Shown here piece after piece: positions 12,601 to 22,548 of a DNA stretch of 64,000 nt. The notes beneath the pieces were generated by a model that did not search any database, was not told where the DNA came from, and saw only the letters and a list, made by a program, of their open reading frames with translations. The number at the start of each line of letters is the position of its first letter. Positions within the stretch are counted from its first letter, which is position 1. The translations under genes were made by a program, and so were the position numbers. Source of the stretch: Saccharina japonica (lineage: Eukaryota > Sar > Phaeophyceae > Laminariales > Laminariaceae); NCBI GenBank assembly GCA_008828725.1, contig MEHQ01003070.1:97857-161856 (forward strand), given 5' to 3'.

Positions 12601-13178
12601 CCCCCACTCACTGCTGCGTGCGCAGTCGTCTTTTTCAGCTCGCCTCCCAGCTTAGTTCGTGAGCTTGCACTTACTTGTTGAAAAGTTCGAACGAATTTCT
12701 CCGGCTCGCCTCCTTCCTGTTGTTTTCGCCTACGACCCAATAACAAATGGTCGACCGACTTCCTCAACATCCGCTCAACGCCACCTCGTCCCCCCGCACA
12801 CTCTTTCAGCTGCCTCCCCTCACCTTTCTCCCCGACCCCTCTGCGCCCCTTCCCTGCCTTGCGTCCCCCCCCTCCCCCCCTCCCTTCTTCTGCCCCCTTT
12901 CTTTCCGTTCCCTTCCATTCCCTCTCCTTTCCCCCTGACGTATGCATGTTTGTGGCATGGACGAGACAGACTGATGGAGGCGGAAATTGATACTCCCATA
13001 GCCAACGCAGTCCTGCAGACCATCACGAAGCTGAAGGGGGGAGGGGGTACCGAAGAACAGAAGGCGTCCGTTCAGGTCCTGCTGAATTCCATCAAGGCCT
13101 CCAAGGCATGGCCGAGGTTCGCGGAACTGCTGGAAGAAACGAAGGTACATACCAGATATATATATAATGTATACATAT

Positions 13179-13225
<47 letters not shown>

Positions 13226-16200
13226 GCGCCGTGGCGAAAGGGCACGCGAAAACACACAGTGGCTGGAGATCCCACACTCTTTTCGTGTATGACACGCGAT
13301 AGCAGACACGCCCTCGGGAGAGTTTCTATAAGCTGGAGAAGTGTATTTAGTCCGTGCGGATAATCTGACAGGCGTCCCAACGATAGAGCTTGCACCAGTT
13401 ACTCAAACATTAATGTCCGGTTAAGATAATCAAATATGGGCAACGTCCGGTCACTACATGTACGACAGTTTCACTGTTTGGTTTGTGCTATGTACGTAGG
13501 ACTGTTACGGAGGACCATAGAATATAGGACTAAATATTGCTAGTGATAATAGGCATTAATTTGGTTCGTGTGTTCCGTAGGTCCTATTTACTAGTGTTTA
13601 CTATGACCCCCCGTAAAAGTTGGTTGGAAGGTTTGGTCGGGCTCTTCGAACAAATTGTCGTCAAAGTTAATTTTTGGGGCGAGAACATTGAGCTCCTCAT
13701 ACGAGGGAACTCAGAAAGTAAGCCACCACCCCTCAAAGGCAGCAATTGCTCTATTACACATAAAAAGTCCAAAAGGAAGAATGGCAATTTACAGAATGCA
13801 ATTTTTCAGGATGTGAACAGTCATTTCCCCCCTAAGTACATACTGTACATGCCTGCCATGCACCTCGGTCAGCAGGATTCTGCACTTTTAGCCCCCTGAC
13901 AGGAAGGCCACTTTGCCTTGGCATGCCTTGACTCTGACACCAAACTACTAGTTTGGAAACTCTGTACTACACCCTTGGCAGCGCACAGTTTGATTTGCTC
14001 GGTACGTATCGTGACGCCTTTGCCTCCTATTGCTACTGCTGCTGCTGCTGCTGTTGCTGTGTCCCCACCCTTGTTAGGTGCCCATCAACGAGCTTGAGCG
14101 GTCCATGATGTTCAGCACCGGCTTCCAGTCTTCTTCCGCGATGGCGGCGACCATGAAGTGTGCCATCGCCGCCTTGAACGCCAACCCGGACTTCTTGAAG
14201 GACCTGCAGGATGAGGTCGATGGGCAGGCAAGCACTCGAACGCTTTGGATGCTTGAGAAGCATCAAGGGGTGTGATTCAAACTCTACACGTGATGATCAA
14301 TAACCATAAGGGGAAGAGTCATAGTCGATGCGGGCGAGACACAGAGCTCCTCACGTGAACGCCCTCAGGCGGCACAAATATGGCGTACCTCTACCATACC
14401 ATGCGTCAACGGTGCTTGTACACTATGGGCATGTTGGTGTGTATTCAGTTTGGTTGACGGCACCCTTACCCTTGACGGCCTTGACGGCCTTGACGGCCGG
14501 CCGTCAAGAAAATCGTCACGATTGTAAAACATAATGTCTGATGTAAGGTTGCCGGCACTCGTCTTGCCCCTTGACGGATGGACGGCCGTCAAGAATGGGA
14601 CAACAACCCCGTCAATTTATTTCGCACCCTCTAAAATATATCTGGGTTAAGTATGAAGACGTTCGTTATACGCACATTTGACCCTTGAAGAAAACAGCCA
14701 TTGAGGAAATACATATACCCGTTGACACATGCGAAGGTAGAGATGCTTACTGTTTTTTTTTCGTGAAGTTTCTCACCCGAGGGGCTCTATACTATTAGTA
14801 AGTGAAAAATTGACTTCAAGAAAAAAATAAAAGTGCAACCCGTATATATAGAGCGACGCCGCCTTGTAGGGGTCGTTGCATAATTTCCCGAGCTCCTCGC
14901 ATTAGTAGCTCAACAATATACCTCGCCCGAACCATGAGTTCGAAGATGTGGTTTTGGCGAAAACCGACCACAATGTTTCCACCAGTAATAGTATATATAT
15001 CTTGGCCGGTAGTTGCTGAACCTTGAGGAGCTGAGCCGTGCAGAGAATATCAGTGGCTTGAGGTGTTATCCATAATAAGTTATCGTTTATACGCAACGTT
15101 GCAGAAACGGCAGCGCAGACTTTTGTGTGTCGTATGTAGTAGCGTGCGTGCAGTGGTGTATGTGAGGGTATTACCTGCTGAGCTACAGGGGTAAAAGATC
15201 GATCGATTACCCAGCCCAGGGTAATCCTTATAACACTCTCCCCCCCTCTGAACGGCGGGATATTTGGGACGTCGGTACCGTATACGGCCGTACTTTGACC
15301 TACCCGCTTCGTTTCAATACCTGCGGAACCAGGGAGACGTGTTTGGGGACGCACGCGCAAGCGTTTCTGAAAAAAGAAACGTTCGAAGTGAGATTCGAAC
15401 CCGTGTCCTCGACGACGTCAAATGTGAGGGTATTACCTGCTGAGCTATAGGGGTAAAAGATCGATCGATTACCCAGCCCAGGGTAATCCGTATAACATGT
15501 ACGATTTGTTTTACCCGTGATTCGTGACGATTAGTTTAATGGACCTCGAAACATTAGTCGTCAACCTCGCCATATAATCGGTTTCCAGCCTTGCCAACGT
15601 CTCTCCTCGCCCTGTCGTCGCGGGGCTGTTTCACGAAGATGTTCGTTGCCGTCCCCCGAACATCGCCACAAACCACTACCGCAACTGCCACCACCAACAC
15701 CACCACCACCGCCCCGCACGCTACCACCACCACCAATCGCCACCACTACCACCTACCGCCACCACCACCACCACCACCGACGCCACGTTAACACCACACC
15801 GCCTGTATGACGACCGTTGGCCCGGAGCAGGACCTAACCATGGCCGCCGTGAGCGATGTGAGCAGGTTTCCCCTGCTCGACAGCCTACACTGGGAGATCC
15901 TGCGCATGTTTCCGGCACCGTCTTTCTGCTGCAAGGTGAGACTTACGGTAGTATCCGTCCTGTCCCCCCCCCCATTTCTATCCGAACGCACACACGTTTC
16001 TCCAGCGAGAACGAAAGGCCACGCTGCTTCGTATATCACTCTACGATCCGCCGTATGAAATAAGCTTTACAAAAATCTTTTTACAACAAGCCATCTAAAC
16101 TGGACTCTATGACAGTATCAACCTCCTTCAGAAGTGGCTGCGCCCACAATAATACAAGATTCCTGGTATTCTACAGCAGTTGCTTCGAAATTGTGTCTAC

Positions 16201-19200
16201 TAAAGGACTCCGTTGTAATTAGAAGGGTACACTGCTGCTCCTGCTGCTCCTGCTACTGCTGCTGCTGCTGCTACTGCTACGGCCGCAGGTTGCGGCTGCT
16301 GCTGTTGCACCTGTTGCTGCTGCTGCCACTGCTACTGATACTGATACTGCTGCTGCTGCTGTTATCGTCCAAACATCGGTTTTTCGATGGCCTCTGCAGT
16401 GATACTGTCAATAGCACTCGTTTTAACTCGTTGTTGTCTAGCTCAAGGTGATGCGGGCGGTGCCGTCTGAAACATAATTTTTGATCGCCGCTGTGATTTC
16501 CCCTTTTCGTTTTGACCCGTTGCCGCGTGCCTCGGTGTGTCGTCCCGGGGCCTCGGCTTGCAGATCGCCAGAGCGGACGCTGTCGTTCCCACCAGCAACG
16601 GCGATCGGTACCAGGTGTCGATAGAATGCGGAACAATTGCCCAGCCGGGGAGCGGGAAAGGGGGGGCGGGAGGGGGGGGGTGTACTCATGTTGTGCACGG
16701 CCGTAGTCATATGACCATAGACCCTCGCATCCCTACAATGCCGGGACGGAGCGCGTTGGGTTTTCACCAACCAGGCAGACATTGCTTGCACCAAGCGCGA
16801 AACGCCGTGAGGTATTGGGCGAGTCGCATGGAGGGTGAGCTGCATCCTGCTAAGAACCGCCTCTGAGGCGGACTTGCATATGGACGACAGCTTCAATGAG
16901 TTAATTTAATTTCTGGTGTGGCCACTTCCGGAGACAGCAATGGGTTTTACTATGTAACTGCCTCGCGGACGCCTTACCATATTAACACTACGTGATACGA
17001 CCATTCCCCTTGTGCGGAACAAAGGATTCTCCACCCCGCACAAATGATCTACTCGACCGCCAGCTTTGGTGACCGCCAAAACAAATAACAAAAAAAACGG
17101 CACCCTGGTTGTCTAGCTCACGCAGCGAGTGGCGTGTTTTACAGCGTCGTTGCCAACCGACGCCAACCCAACCTATAAATATACCGTATCATATATTTAT
17201 ATGAATTTATATGACGGGGGGGAGGGGGGAGAACGAGGCGCTTGCTTTTGTCAGTTTTTTTGTTTGTATCGTTCCGGGGGCGGGGGGGGGCGTACTAATT
17301 TGTTGCTGGCCTTAGTCATTTGACCGTTGGGAAGGGGTGGCAGCACGTCGTGGAACCGGAACCTTTCTTGTTCGTTAGTTTTCTCGTTTGTTTGCGTGTG
17401 TTCTTTAGTAAATGTGACGCGCCAGCGACGTGTAACACGCGCACCGTGTAACACGCGCACCGTGTTCTCTGCTTTCTCTGGCACGTTCTGTTTTCAAACT
17501 GACGCATGCTGCGCGTAAAACGTGGCTGCACCGTGCGTTTCCCGAGGGTGGGCACTTGAGGACCGCTGTTCGCCTCACCCAAACACCCGTTTTCGGACGA
17601 AATATCATACTCGTAGCGCAAATCCAATAAAACAGTCCCACCGCCTACGTATAGTACCAAAACGTGCACCATGCGTTTCCCGAGGGCGGTCACTTGAGGA
17701 CCGCTGTTCGCCTCACCCAAACACCCGTTTTCGGACGGAATACCACACTCGTAGCGCAAATCCAATGAAACAGTCCCACCGCCTACGTAAAGTACCAAAA
17801 CCATATTCGGAACAAACAAAAATATCGTAATTCCGACGGTTTTGGGTTAAGGCGGCGGCCCCGTCATCCAGAGAAAACTGTTCAGCCAAAAAGTGTCACT
17901 GGGACTACCTCCATCGTGGCATGACTCCAACTGTTCAGCTATACCAGTCCCTTCGGTTTCATTGTTCGTTTGATTCAATGTTTCGTGTTGTAGTTTCGGC
18001 CGTTCGGTCCGTCGGGCATCCGGCCCCCAATATTCCTGGGGCTTGTCATCTGTTCCATTGTTTTGTTTCATTTCCCGGAACCGGGAGACTGGGAGTAATC
18101 ACGCTTCGTTCCCCCTCCAAACATTTTTTACAGGTAAGGAAGGGAGACGCACTGTTCTGCCACCAAGCCCTGGGCCAGATTGACCCGCTCAAGTTTGGCC
18201 CAGACGGAAGGGAGTTCAACCCTAGGCGTTTCGTGGGGAACCAAGCCCTCAAAAAAGATGTGAGCGTTGTCGAAAGTGTTGTCGTGTTTTCGGTTGGTTT
18301 TGTCAATGTTGTTGTTGTATCGTGTATCATTTGGTATGGATTGTTGTTTTTGTTGAGGGTACAATGTTCGGGGCGGCAAACATTTGTACGAGGAATGAGC
18401 GCCGCCGACCCCTCGTGCGGGTGGTATTCCTTCTAGCCAGCAACAATCGGAACCAGCGCGGCCTCCTACATACGAACAGTAGGTGGACGTAGGTTGCTCC
18501 ACAGCTTGGTCTGCTACATGTATGTTCGTATGGTATAGTCTCTGTCTTATGAAAACTAGAAATACAAATTAAATGGTTAGCCCCGAAGGGGGGCTCACGG
18601 CCGCCGTGGTCGTGAGTTAAAACGCGCTTGTAACTTGTAAGACAAGCGAGTAACCGCGTGGAGCAGATGGAACCGCACCCCAAGCTCAAGATACGTGTGG
18701 AGACGCGAAGCACACACGTATCTGCCCGATCCACCAATCAATAACCCCTCACTCCCTTCCCGCATCCCGTCATGCCTTTCTTCCTCCCTACCCTACCTTG
18801 TTTGCCTCGCACCCACCCCCCCCCGTCCCACTGACTACCGCCGTCAACTCGAAAACGGGCCACCGTGATATAAACGTGCCGATGTGTGCAGGTATTCGCC
18901 TATTGCTACTCCGACGCGGCCGATGTCACACCCAAGGACGGCATGCCGTGGGGTTGCGTTGCCCACGCCATCGGCGTTATCGACTCCATGTTTTTGGTCT
19001 TCTACGGACGGTAAGACCGGAAGCCAACAGTTTACGGCCTTGTTTTCCCCCGCTTCCGGTTACTTTTACGGCCTCCTCGTGTTTCATCACCTTGGGTCTA
19101 CTCGTGCAGTTGGCTGGTACTCTTAAGTGTTGGCTGTTGTACGCGTTGGTCTCTGCGTTGGTTGATGCCCACGGCCGTGTAGTAACGGTTTATTACGAAG

Positions 19201-19576
19201 ATCAAGGGGGAACTACGTGCAAGTAGCTCATGGGATGTGCCATGGTCATCATGTGGATGCACCGTATCACACATGGCATGCTCTACTCGAAGCGTGAACG
19301 TGGGTACGACCTTCGACCCCCTCACCGCCCTCTCACCACCCCCCCCCTCCCCCGCCCCGCCCCCGACCGCCTTCCCTCTTCGGTCCTCCGTTCCTCTTTC
19401 TGGTCGTGTTGGTTTCTGTTTTATGACCCAAACTATCGTCTCGTTCTGTGTCCTACAGCTGGGTGCAAGAATGCACTTGGGAGATGACCGAGCCGACGGT
19501 GATCGACCAAGACCTTTTCCTCGGCACCTGCGGCCCCACCCTCATGGCCTTCTCCAAGATCACGCCTCGCAAGTAG
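6369..19576 (+). CDS. Gene A: CYP74-clan cytochrome P450 (fatty acid hydroperoxide-metabolising), 10 exons
   Basis: Spliced gene; exons 6369-6617, 7967-8165, 10296-10446, 12970-13144, 14078-14227, 15831-15935, 16564-16614, 18134-18259, 18892-19010, 19459-19576 join to 1443 nt, 480 residues plus TAG, with no internal stop. Seen: I-helix-like MMFSTGFQ (residues 269-276), ExxR as WEILR (E330, R333), KGD...FNPRRFVG (residues 363-395), and a Cys loop PWGCVAHAIGV with Cys424 as the likely haem ligand. Known: CYP74 enzymes (allene oxide synthase, hydroperoxide lyase, epoxyalcohol synthase) share the KGE/KGD...RFVG block, lack the O2-activating I-helix Thr and need no reductase. A related Ectocarpus CYP5164 enzyme is reported, from memory, as an epoxyalcohol synthase. 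Odd: Ser271 replaces the family Asn, and intron 5 is GC-AG. Start: ATG 6369 matches the inner Met of gene B; an in-frame TAA lies at 6360. Exact reaction is not decidable from sequence. Confidence 0.88.
6618..7966 (+). other. Gene A intron 1
   Basis: 1349 bp, GT-AG. Starts with a short GA-rich run; contains a degenerate tRNA-like sequence at 7548-7611 (minus). Nothing else recognisable. Confidence 0.8.
7548..7611 (-). pseudogene. Degenerate tRNA-like sequence
   Basis: On the minus strand GGTTCTC can pair with GGGAACC as an acceptor stem, followed by A. A T arm (GCGGG TTCAGAT CCCGT) abuts it correctly. Only 32 bases remain between, about 9 too few for full D and anticodon arms, so this is a tRNA relic or SINE head, not a working tRNA. 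Confidence 0.4.
7967..8165 (+). CDS. Gene A exon 2
   Basis: 199 nt, begins DPSHFGPLKV after acceptor TTTTAG, ends with one base of a split Gly codon before GTGAGT (phase 1). Same length as gene B exon 2; shared GPL, PAL and LRER patches. Aligns with the helix C region of CYP74 (AYMIAALRER). Confidence 0.87.
8755..8930 (-). repeat. C-rep fragment, diverged
   Basis: Shares TAGACCCT.GCATCCCTA, GGAACGGAGC and CGACCAGGCAT with the reverse complement of C-rep. Further C-rep-like sequence (GTGGCCGCCAAAAAC) resumes near 9427 beyond the M3 insertion. Confidence 0.45.
9127..9375. mobile_element. M3 MITE copy with TTGA duplication
   Basis: 249 bp; ends GACGC..GCTACG.TAGAGGTGCACC and its complement CTACCGTAGCACGCGTC. 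Flanked by TTGA at 9123-9126 and 9376-9379, so a 4-bp target site duplication. Confidence 0.72.
10296..10446 (+). CDS. Gene A exon 3
   Basis: 151 nt; acceptor GCCAG, donor CT|GTGCGT (phase 2). Encodes GEYPVVYDFF and LGTGEEGGQPLPPF; the latter is nearly identical to gene B exon 3, the strongest local match between the paralogues. Confidence 0.87.
10675..10962. repeat. Left LTR of the TRIM-like element
   Basis: 288 bp, TG...CA termini, preceded by GAGA. A 71-codon open frame inside is repeated in the right LTR simply because the DNA is duplicated. Confidence 0.72.
11153..11440. repeat. Right LTR of the TRIM-like element
   Basis: Second 288-bp copy, offset 478 bp from the first, followed by GAGA. 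Near-identity of the LTRs points to a recent insertion. Confidence 0.72.
12970..13144 (+). CDS. Gene A exon 4
   Basis: 175 nt; acceptor GACAG, donor AAG|GTACAT (phase 0). Encodes IDTPIANAV ... EEQKASVQVLL. One codon longer than gene B exon 4, by an extra Gly in a Gly run. The intron downstream starts almost at once with an AT microsatellite. Confidence 0.85.
13145..14077 (+). other. Gene A intron 4
   Basis: 933 bp, GT-AG. An AT microsatellite at 13155-13221 begins 10 bases after the donor. An imperfect hairpin (GGACCATAG../..CTATGACCCCCC) lies at 13510-13610, and a CTG run at 14033-14057 just before the acceptor. Confidence 0.75.
14078..14227 (+). CDS. Gene A exon 5 (I-helix; precedes GC donor)
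   Basis: 150 nt, 50 codons, VPINELERSMMFSTGFQSSS to DEVDGQ. This is the I-helix centre; codon AGC at 14114-14116 gives Ser where gene B has Asn. The donor is CAG|GCAAGC, matching the strong consensus of GC-AG introns. Reading through reaches a stop at 14273-14275. Confidence 0.86.
15160..15234 (-). repeat. tRNA-derived repeat S2, copy 1
   Basis: 75 bp nearly identical to 15422-15496. On the minus strand it has an A-box-like TAGCTCAGCAGG. No B box survives here. Confidence 0.5.
15390..15496 (-). repeat. tRNA-derived repeat S2, copy 2
   Basis: Minus strand carries an A box (TATAGCTCAGCAGG) and a B box (GGGTTCGAATCTC) about 45 bases apart. The would-be acceptor stem does not pair, so it is a SINE-type tRNA relic rather than a gene. 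262 bp offset from copy 1. Confidence 0.5.
15831..15935 (+). CDS. Gene A exon 6 (ExxR helix)
   Basis: 105 nt, 35 codons starting DLTMAAVSDV after acceptor GAGCAG. Contains LHWEILRMFPAP, the K-helix ExxR of P450s. Donor AAG|GTGAGA, phase 0. Confidence 0.88.
15936..16563 (+). other. Gene A intron 6
   Basis: 628 bp, GT-AG, containing an imperfect CTG/GCT repeat at about 16230-16365. Confidence 0.75.
16564..16614 (+). CDS. Gene A exon 7 (51-nt small exon)
   Basis: 17 codons ending VPTSNGDRYQ; acceptor TTGCAG, donor CAG|GTGTCG. Gene B has an exon of the same length, phase and sequence pattern, which supports this very short exon. Confidence 0.83.
16645..17186 (-). repeat. C-rep, near full length
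   Basis: Opens with a G-rich run (poly(C) on the minus strand) then GTGTACTCATG, ATAGACCCTCGCATCCCTAC and TGTGGCCACTTCC. Ends GACGCCAACCCAACC. Collinear in reverse with 48020-48517. Confidence 0.65.
17530..17805. repeat. 138-bp tandem duplication
   Basis: Two units, 17530-17667 and 17668-17805, differing at a few bases; each starts CACC.TGCGTTTCCCGAGGG and ends AAGTACCAAAA-like. Confidence 0.75.
18134..18259 (+). CDS. Gene A exon 8 (RFVG block)
   Basis: 126 nt, 42 codons from VRKGDALFCH to EFNPRRFVGN and KKD; acceptor TTACAG, donor GAT|GTGAGC. This block is diagnostic of the CYP74 clan, as plant enzymes have KKGE.LFGYQP and RFVG at the same spacing. 31 of 42 residues match gene B. Confidence 0.9.
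18260..18891 (+). other. Gene A intron 8
   Basis: 632 bp, GT-AG. Only a small hairpin (GCCCCGAAGGGGGGC near 18578) and a pyrimidine-rich stretch before the acceptor are seen. Confidence 0.75.
18892..19010 (+). CDS. Gene A exon 9 (haem Cys loop)
   Basis: 119 nt, phase 0 to 2; acceptor GTGCAG, donor CG|GTAAGA. Encodes VFAYCYSDAADV and PWGCVAHAIGV; the Cys is the expected haem thiolate ligand. The canonical FxxGxRxC signature is absent, as expected for CYP74-like proteins. Confidence 0.88.
19011..19458 (+). other. Gene A intron 9
   Basis: 448 bp, GT-AG, with a C/T-rich run at 19318-19400. No repeat recognised. Confidence 0.75.
19459..19576 (+). CDS. Gene A exon 10 (C-terminus)
   Basis: 118 nt including TAG. 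Encodes WVQECTWEM ... FSKITPRK; gene B ends ITPRK in the same place. Acceptor CTACAG. No clear poly(A) signal was identified downstream. Confidence 0.87.
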
Positions 19577-20148
19577 AGCGGAAACCTGCAACAGCGACTT
19601 TGACGTATGGCCTTTCTACCCATGACTCTAATAGACCTATCTGCCTCTCTCGGAAGTGTCGTTTGTTATCGAGGGTTTTAGGGAAGAGGGGTGGCGCCCA
19701 GCACTGCTACGTGTGCATTGTGAAAAACAATTCGGGGAGAGAGCGAAGCAGGGACGTACATCAATGCCGAGGAGAGGCGGATTGCACGCGGGAGACAGAC
19801 GGGAACAAAACGCAGAAGGGAAGACGCGAAGGCAAGCTACGAAGAAAGGACCGAAGGAAGGGCAAAGACCGCACAATGAACAGCACAGGCTTCGTTTTGA
19901 CCTTAGACGAGGTTGCGACACTGCTGCGGTACTGTGGGAGTGTGGGAAGTCTAGTTTATAGAAACGTCTAGTTAATCTATGACTTCGCTGGGTTTGCGCA
20001 ACACGGTCATACTGCTTGTGTAGCGGCAGGTGGTACGGAAGAAGAAAGTGCGCGTTAAGATATGGCCTTTCTTTCGCTGGCGGTACTCCCCTGACTGAGA
20101 AAGCACCCTTTACAATGCCTTCCACCGCCGTCGGCCAGTTGTGTTGTA

Positions 20149-20278
20149 ACCTCGTGCCTTCTCAGTAAGGTCGGTTGAGTGATACGCTTGGTACGATAAG
20201 GGGTGTTGAATGTACCTCGTGCCTTCTCAGTAAGGTCGGTTGAGTGATACGCTTGGTACGATAAGGGGTGTTGAATGT
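20149..20278. repeat. 65-bp perfect tandem duplication
   Basis: Units 20149-20213 and 20214-20278 are identical by eye, each starting ACCTCGTGCCTTCTCAG and ending GTTGAATGT. Recent duplication or an assembly artefact. Confidence 0.85.
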
Positions 20279-22300
20279 TCGCCAACCTATTTATGATTGA
20301 CGCCGGGGTTACTCAGGTAAGGAAGGATGTTTGCGCTCTCCAGTGAAAGAACCACTCAAACTCGTAGGAGTATCATACCTGCTTGTGTTCGTTGTTTTTT
20401 GTTTTGTTTTTCAGTTTTTTGCTTTACGGTTCATACCTACGGTAGACCATGCGATAGTTCCACCGCGTTCAACCTTTAATTCCCCTCAGAGTCCGCCGTA
20501 GGGTGACTTGCTTGCTTATAGCAAGGAGCTCCGCACCCGGAGAAGCCTCGGTAACATTACGTGTTGCCCCTAACCTGGCACGACTCCCGAGGTGGAACTC
20601 CGACAGGGCACGGTTTCTTGGGAAACCAGTGATTATCGTAGCGTAGAAGGTAAACCGCCTACAGCGTGTACGCCTTGTTGGATCGCGTGTCGACGAGGGA
20701 AGACAAGGCCGAGAACCCACCTTCCGGGTTTCAATTGAACGTGCGCGCCGTAGGCGAGGGGTGTACACCTGGCATGCATGTCCGTAGTCAATATGGCCAC
20801 AAACGTAGGGAAGGGGGGGAAGGGCGCGGGTAAGCGCCGTCTGGTACGGAACCCTGGACCTGAGCTACGAAGAAAAAGGCGGAAGCTCGAGAACCAGGGC
20901 GAGGACAATACACCGGTTGGGGGGGGGAAGAACATGTGTATTGCGTGTTTTGCGTAGGCAGTGGCAGTATTAGTCGGTGCGGTGCGTACATTTTTGTTTA
21001 ATTTATCAAAGGTAGGGTTGTAGGCCGGGCACAGAGCTCCTGTGAAAAAGAAGGTACCCAACCTACAGCAGGCCCGATGGCTCTACGTCCGCGCGCAAGC
21101 ATCTCATCACAGTTTACGTCCCACACCTTCCCCGGGGGGTCGAAGTTAGGGTTGGGATTTGAACAAATAATCGGGTTTGGAGTCAGATGTATCTCAAGTC
21201 ACCTTGTCGGAAGACTACCCAAGCCGCAGAAGACAGGTTCAGCGCGCAAAGAGCCCAAGGTAATACACACTTCATCAAAATGTCACACGGTTATACCTTC
21301 CCTCCTCCGCGGTGTTTTGTGGTTGTTGAGGTGGACTATTTTGATTGGTTGAGACTTATCGCAGTAATCGCCATGGATATCAATGGACCAGGCAATGGAC
21401 ATAGATGGACCAGGCAGTAAGGAGGCTAGGAGAGAGCGGTGCACGTCGTATCTGGCTAGTGTCAGAGTCGAAGGGGGGGCGGGTATGTATTCAGATTGCC
21501 AGCTATACGGGGAATCTATTTCCAAGCGAGCGAGGGACCGTCACCGCTGCCGGCCTTTGGACTAGAGATGAACGGAAGGGAGAGGAGTGGGGAGTATCGG
21601 GGCAGAAGTTCTGACTTGGCGGATGTTGCGGGTTCGTAGGGTTTTCTGTTAACCAGCTCGCAGCGTCTATGGCGGCCGGCACATTATGAGTTTCGCACTT
21701 TGGGTGGTATTTGCCGCAATATTGCTGCGTGTCGAGGCTCTGCCTCTGTTTGGCGTGAAGTAAACCTATCGTTTGGAAAAGGTGATTGTGTGGCCGCATG
21801 GATAATTGACAAAAACAGAAGATTTATAGCAAGAGAAGGGAACAAGAGAAAAAAATAACGAGTCGACAGGAAGGAGTGATGGAAGTGGATTAGGCCGCCG
21901 TTTGACTACCAGAAGGCAATGCCCACGCTACGTGCAGGGAGACTTTACACGAGCTGGTGTACAAGTCGACAGTCCGCCCTACAGCAGCAACGGTCCAAGG
22001 ATCGCTACTTAGCACCATCCCCAGCATCTCGATATTCACGGCAGCGACGAGAAGGAACAGACTCGAAGTCTTCTCGCACATTGGATTTATCCGTTTACTG
22101 TAGAGTTGATACTTCACATCAACACAAGTATTTGCCCGAACGTCCATTAATCAAAACGACAAACATAAGTAAGATGCGTAGTTCGTTTACTCGAGCGACG
22201 TGACCGCACGTCCCTCTAGATATTTCGTCAGAACGTCCACTAAATCAATACGCCGCCTTGACTGAACGTATTGGCTGGAGGACCGCTCGCTGACGCTTGG

Positions 22301-22548
22301 GACGCATGCTGCGATAGAGATGCACCATGTTTTGTCTGAGCTCCTCACTTAAGGAGCGTCATACCTCACCGAAAAAACGATTTTGGAGGAAATTGAAAGT
22401 GCTGTCGGATGAGAAATATCATGACCGAAGTAGACTCTGAAACATTGTTCGTCACAAAACTGAAAGTGCGACGAATTTGTGTAAAGGATCCCGATCGTTC
22501 AGAGAACGATTCAGCCAAAAAGTGCTACCTCTACCGTAGCACGCGCTC
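22301..22548. mobile_element. M3 MITE copy
   Basis: Starts GACGCATGCTGCGATAGAGA and ends CTACCGTAGCACGCGCTC; internal CTCCTCACTTAAGGAGCGTC and CCCGATCGTTCAGAGAACGA match other M3 copies. Right terminus slightly altered; no clear duplication. Confidence 0.65.

Larger units (their letters stand above)
10447..12969 (+). other. Gene A intron 3
   Basis: 2523 bp, GT-AG. Contains the 766-bp TRIM-like element and, near its 3' end (12780-12945), a long pyrimidine-rich stretch. 11445-12780 has no feature I can support. Confidence 0.8.
14228..15830 (+). other. Gene A intron 5, GC-AG type
   Basis: 1603 bp. Begins GCAAGC and ends GAGCAG. Holds two 75-bp direct repeats (15160-15234, 15422-15496), a CCTTGACGG cluster near 14465-14600, and a CCA/CAC-rich tract at 15685-15780 shortly before the acceptor. 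Confidence 0.8.
16615..18133 (+). other. Gene A intron 7
   Basis: 1519 bp, GT-AG. Carries a long C-rep copy in reverse orientation and a two-unit 138-bp tandem repeat. Confidence 0.75.

Noticed and set aside
12659..13363. 234-codon open frame overlapping gene A exon 4
   Set aside because: It is exon 4 plus intron read-through; the upstream part is a pyrimidine-rich tract and the downstream part is an AT microsatellite.
15685..15780. Thr/His-rich exon extension upstream of gene A exon 6
   Set aside because: It is a CCA/CAC microsatellite; the acceptor at 15830 is matched exactly in gene B.
18570..18730. Possible structured RNA or terminator at a GCCCC/GGGGC hairpin
   Set aside because: Short hairpin in a eukaryotic intron; no supporting context.
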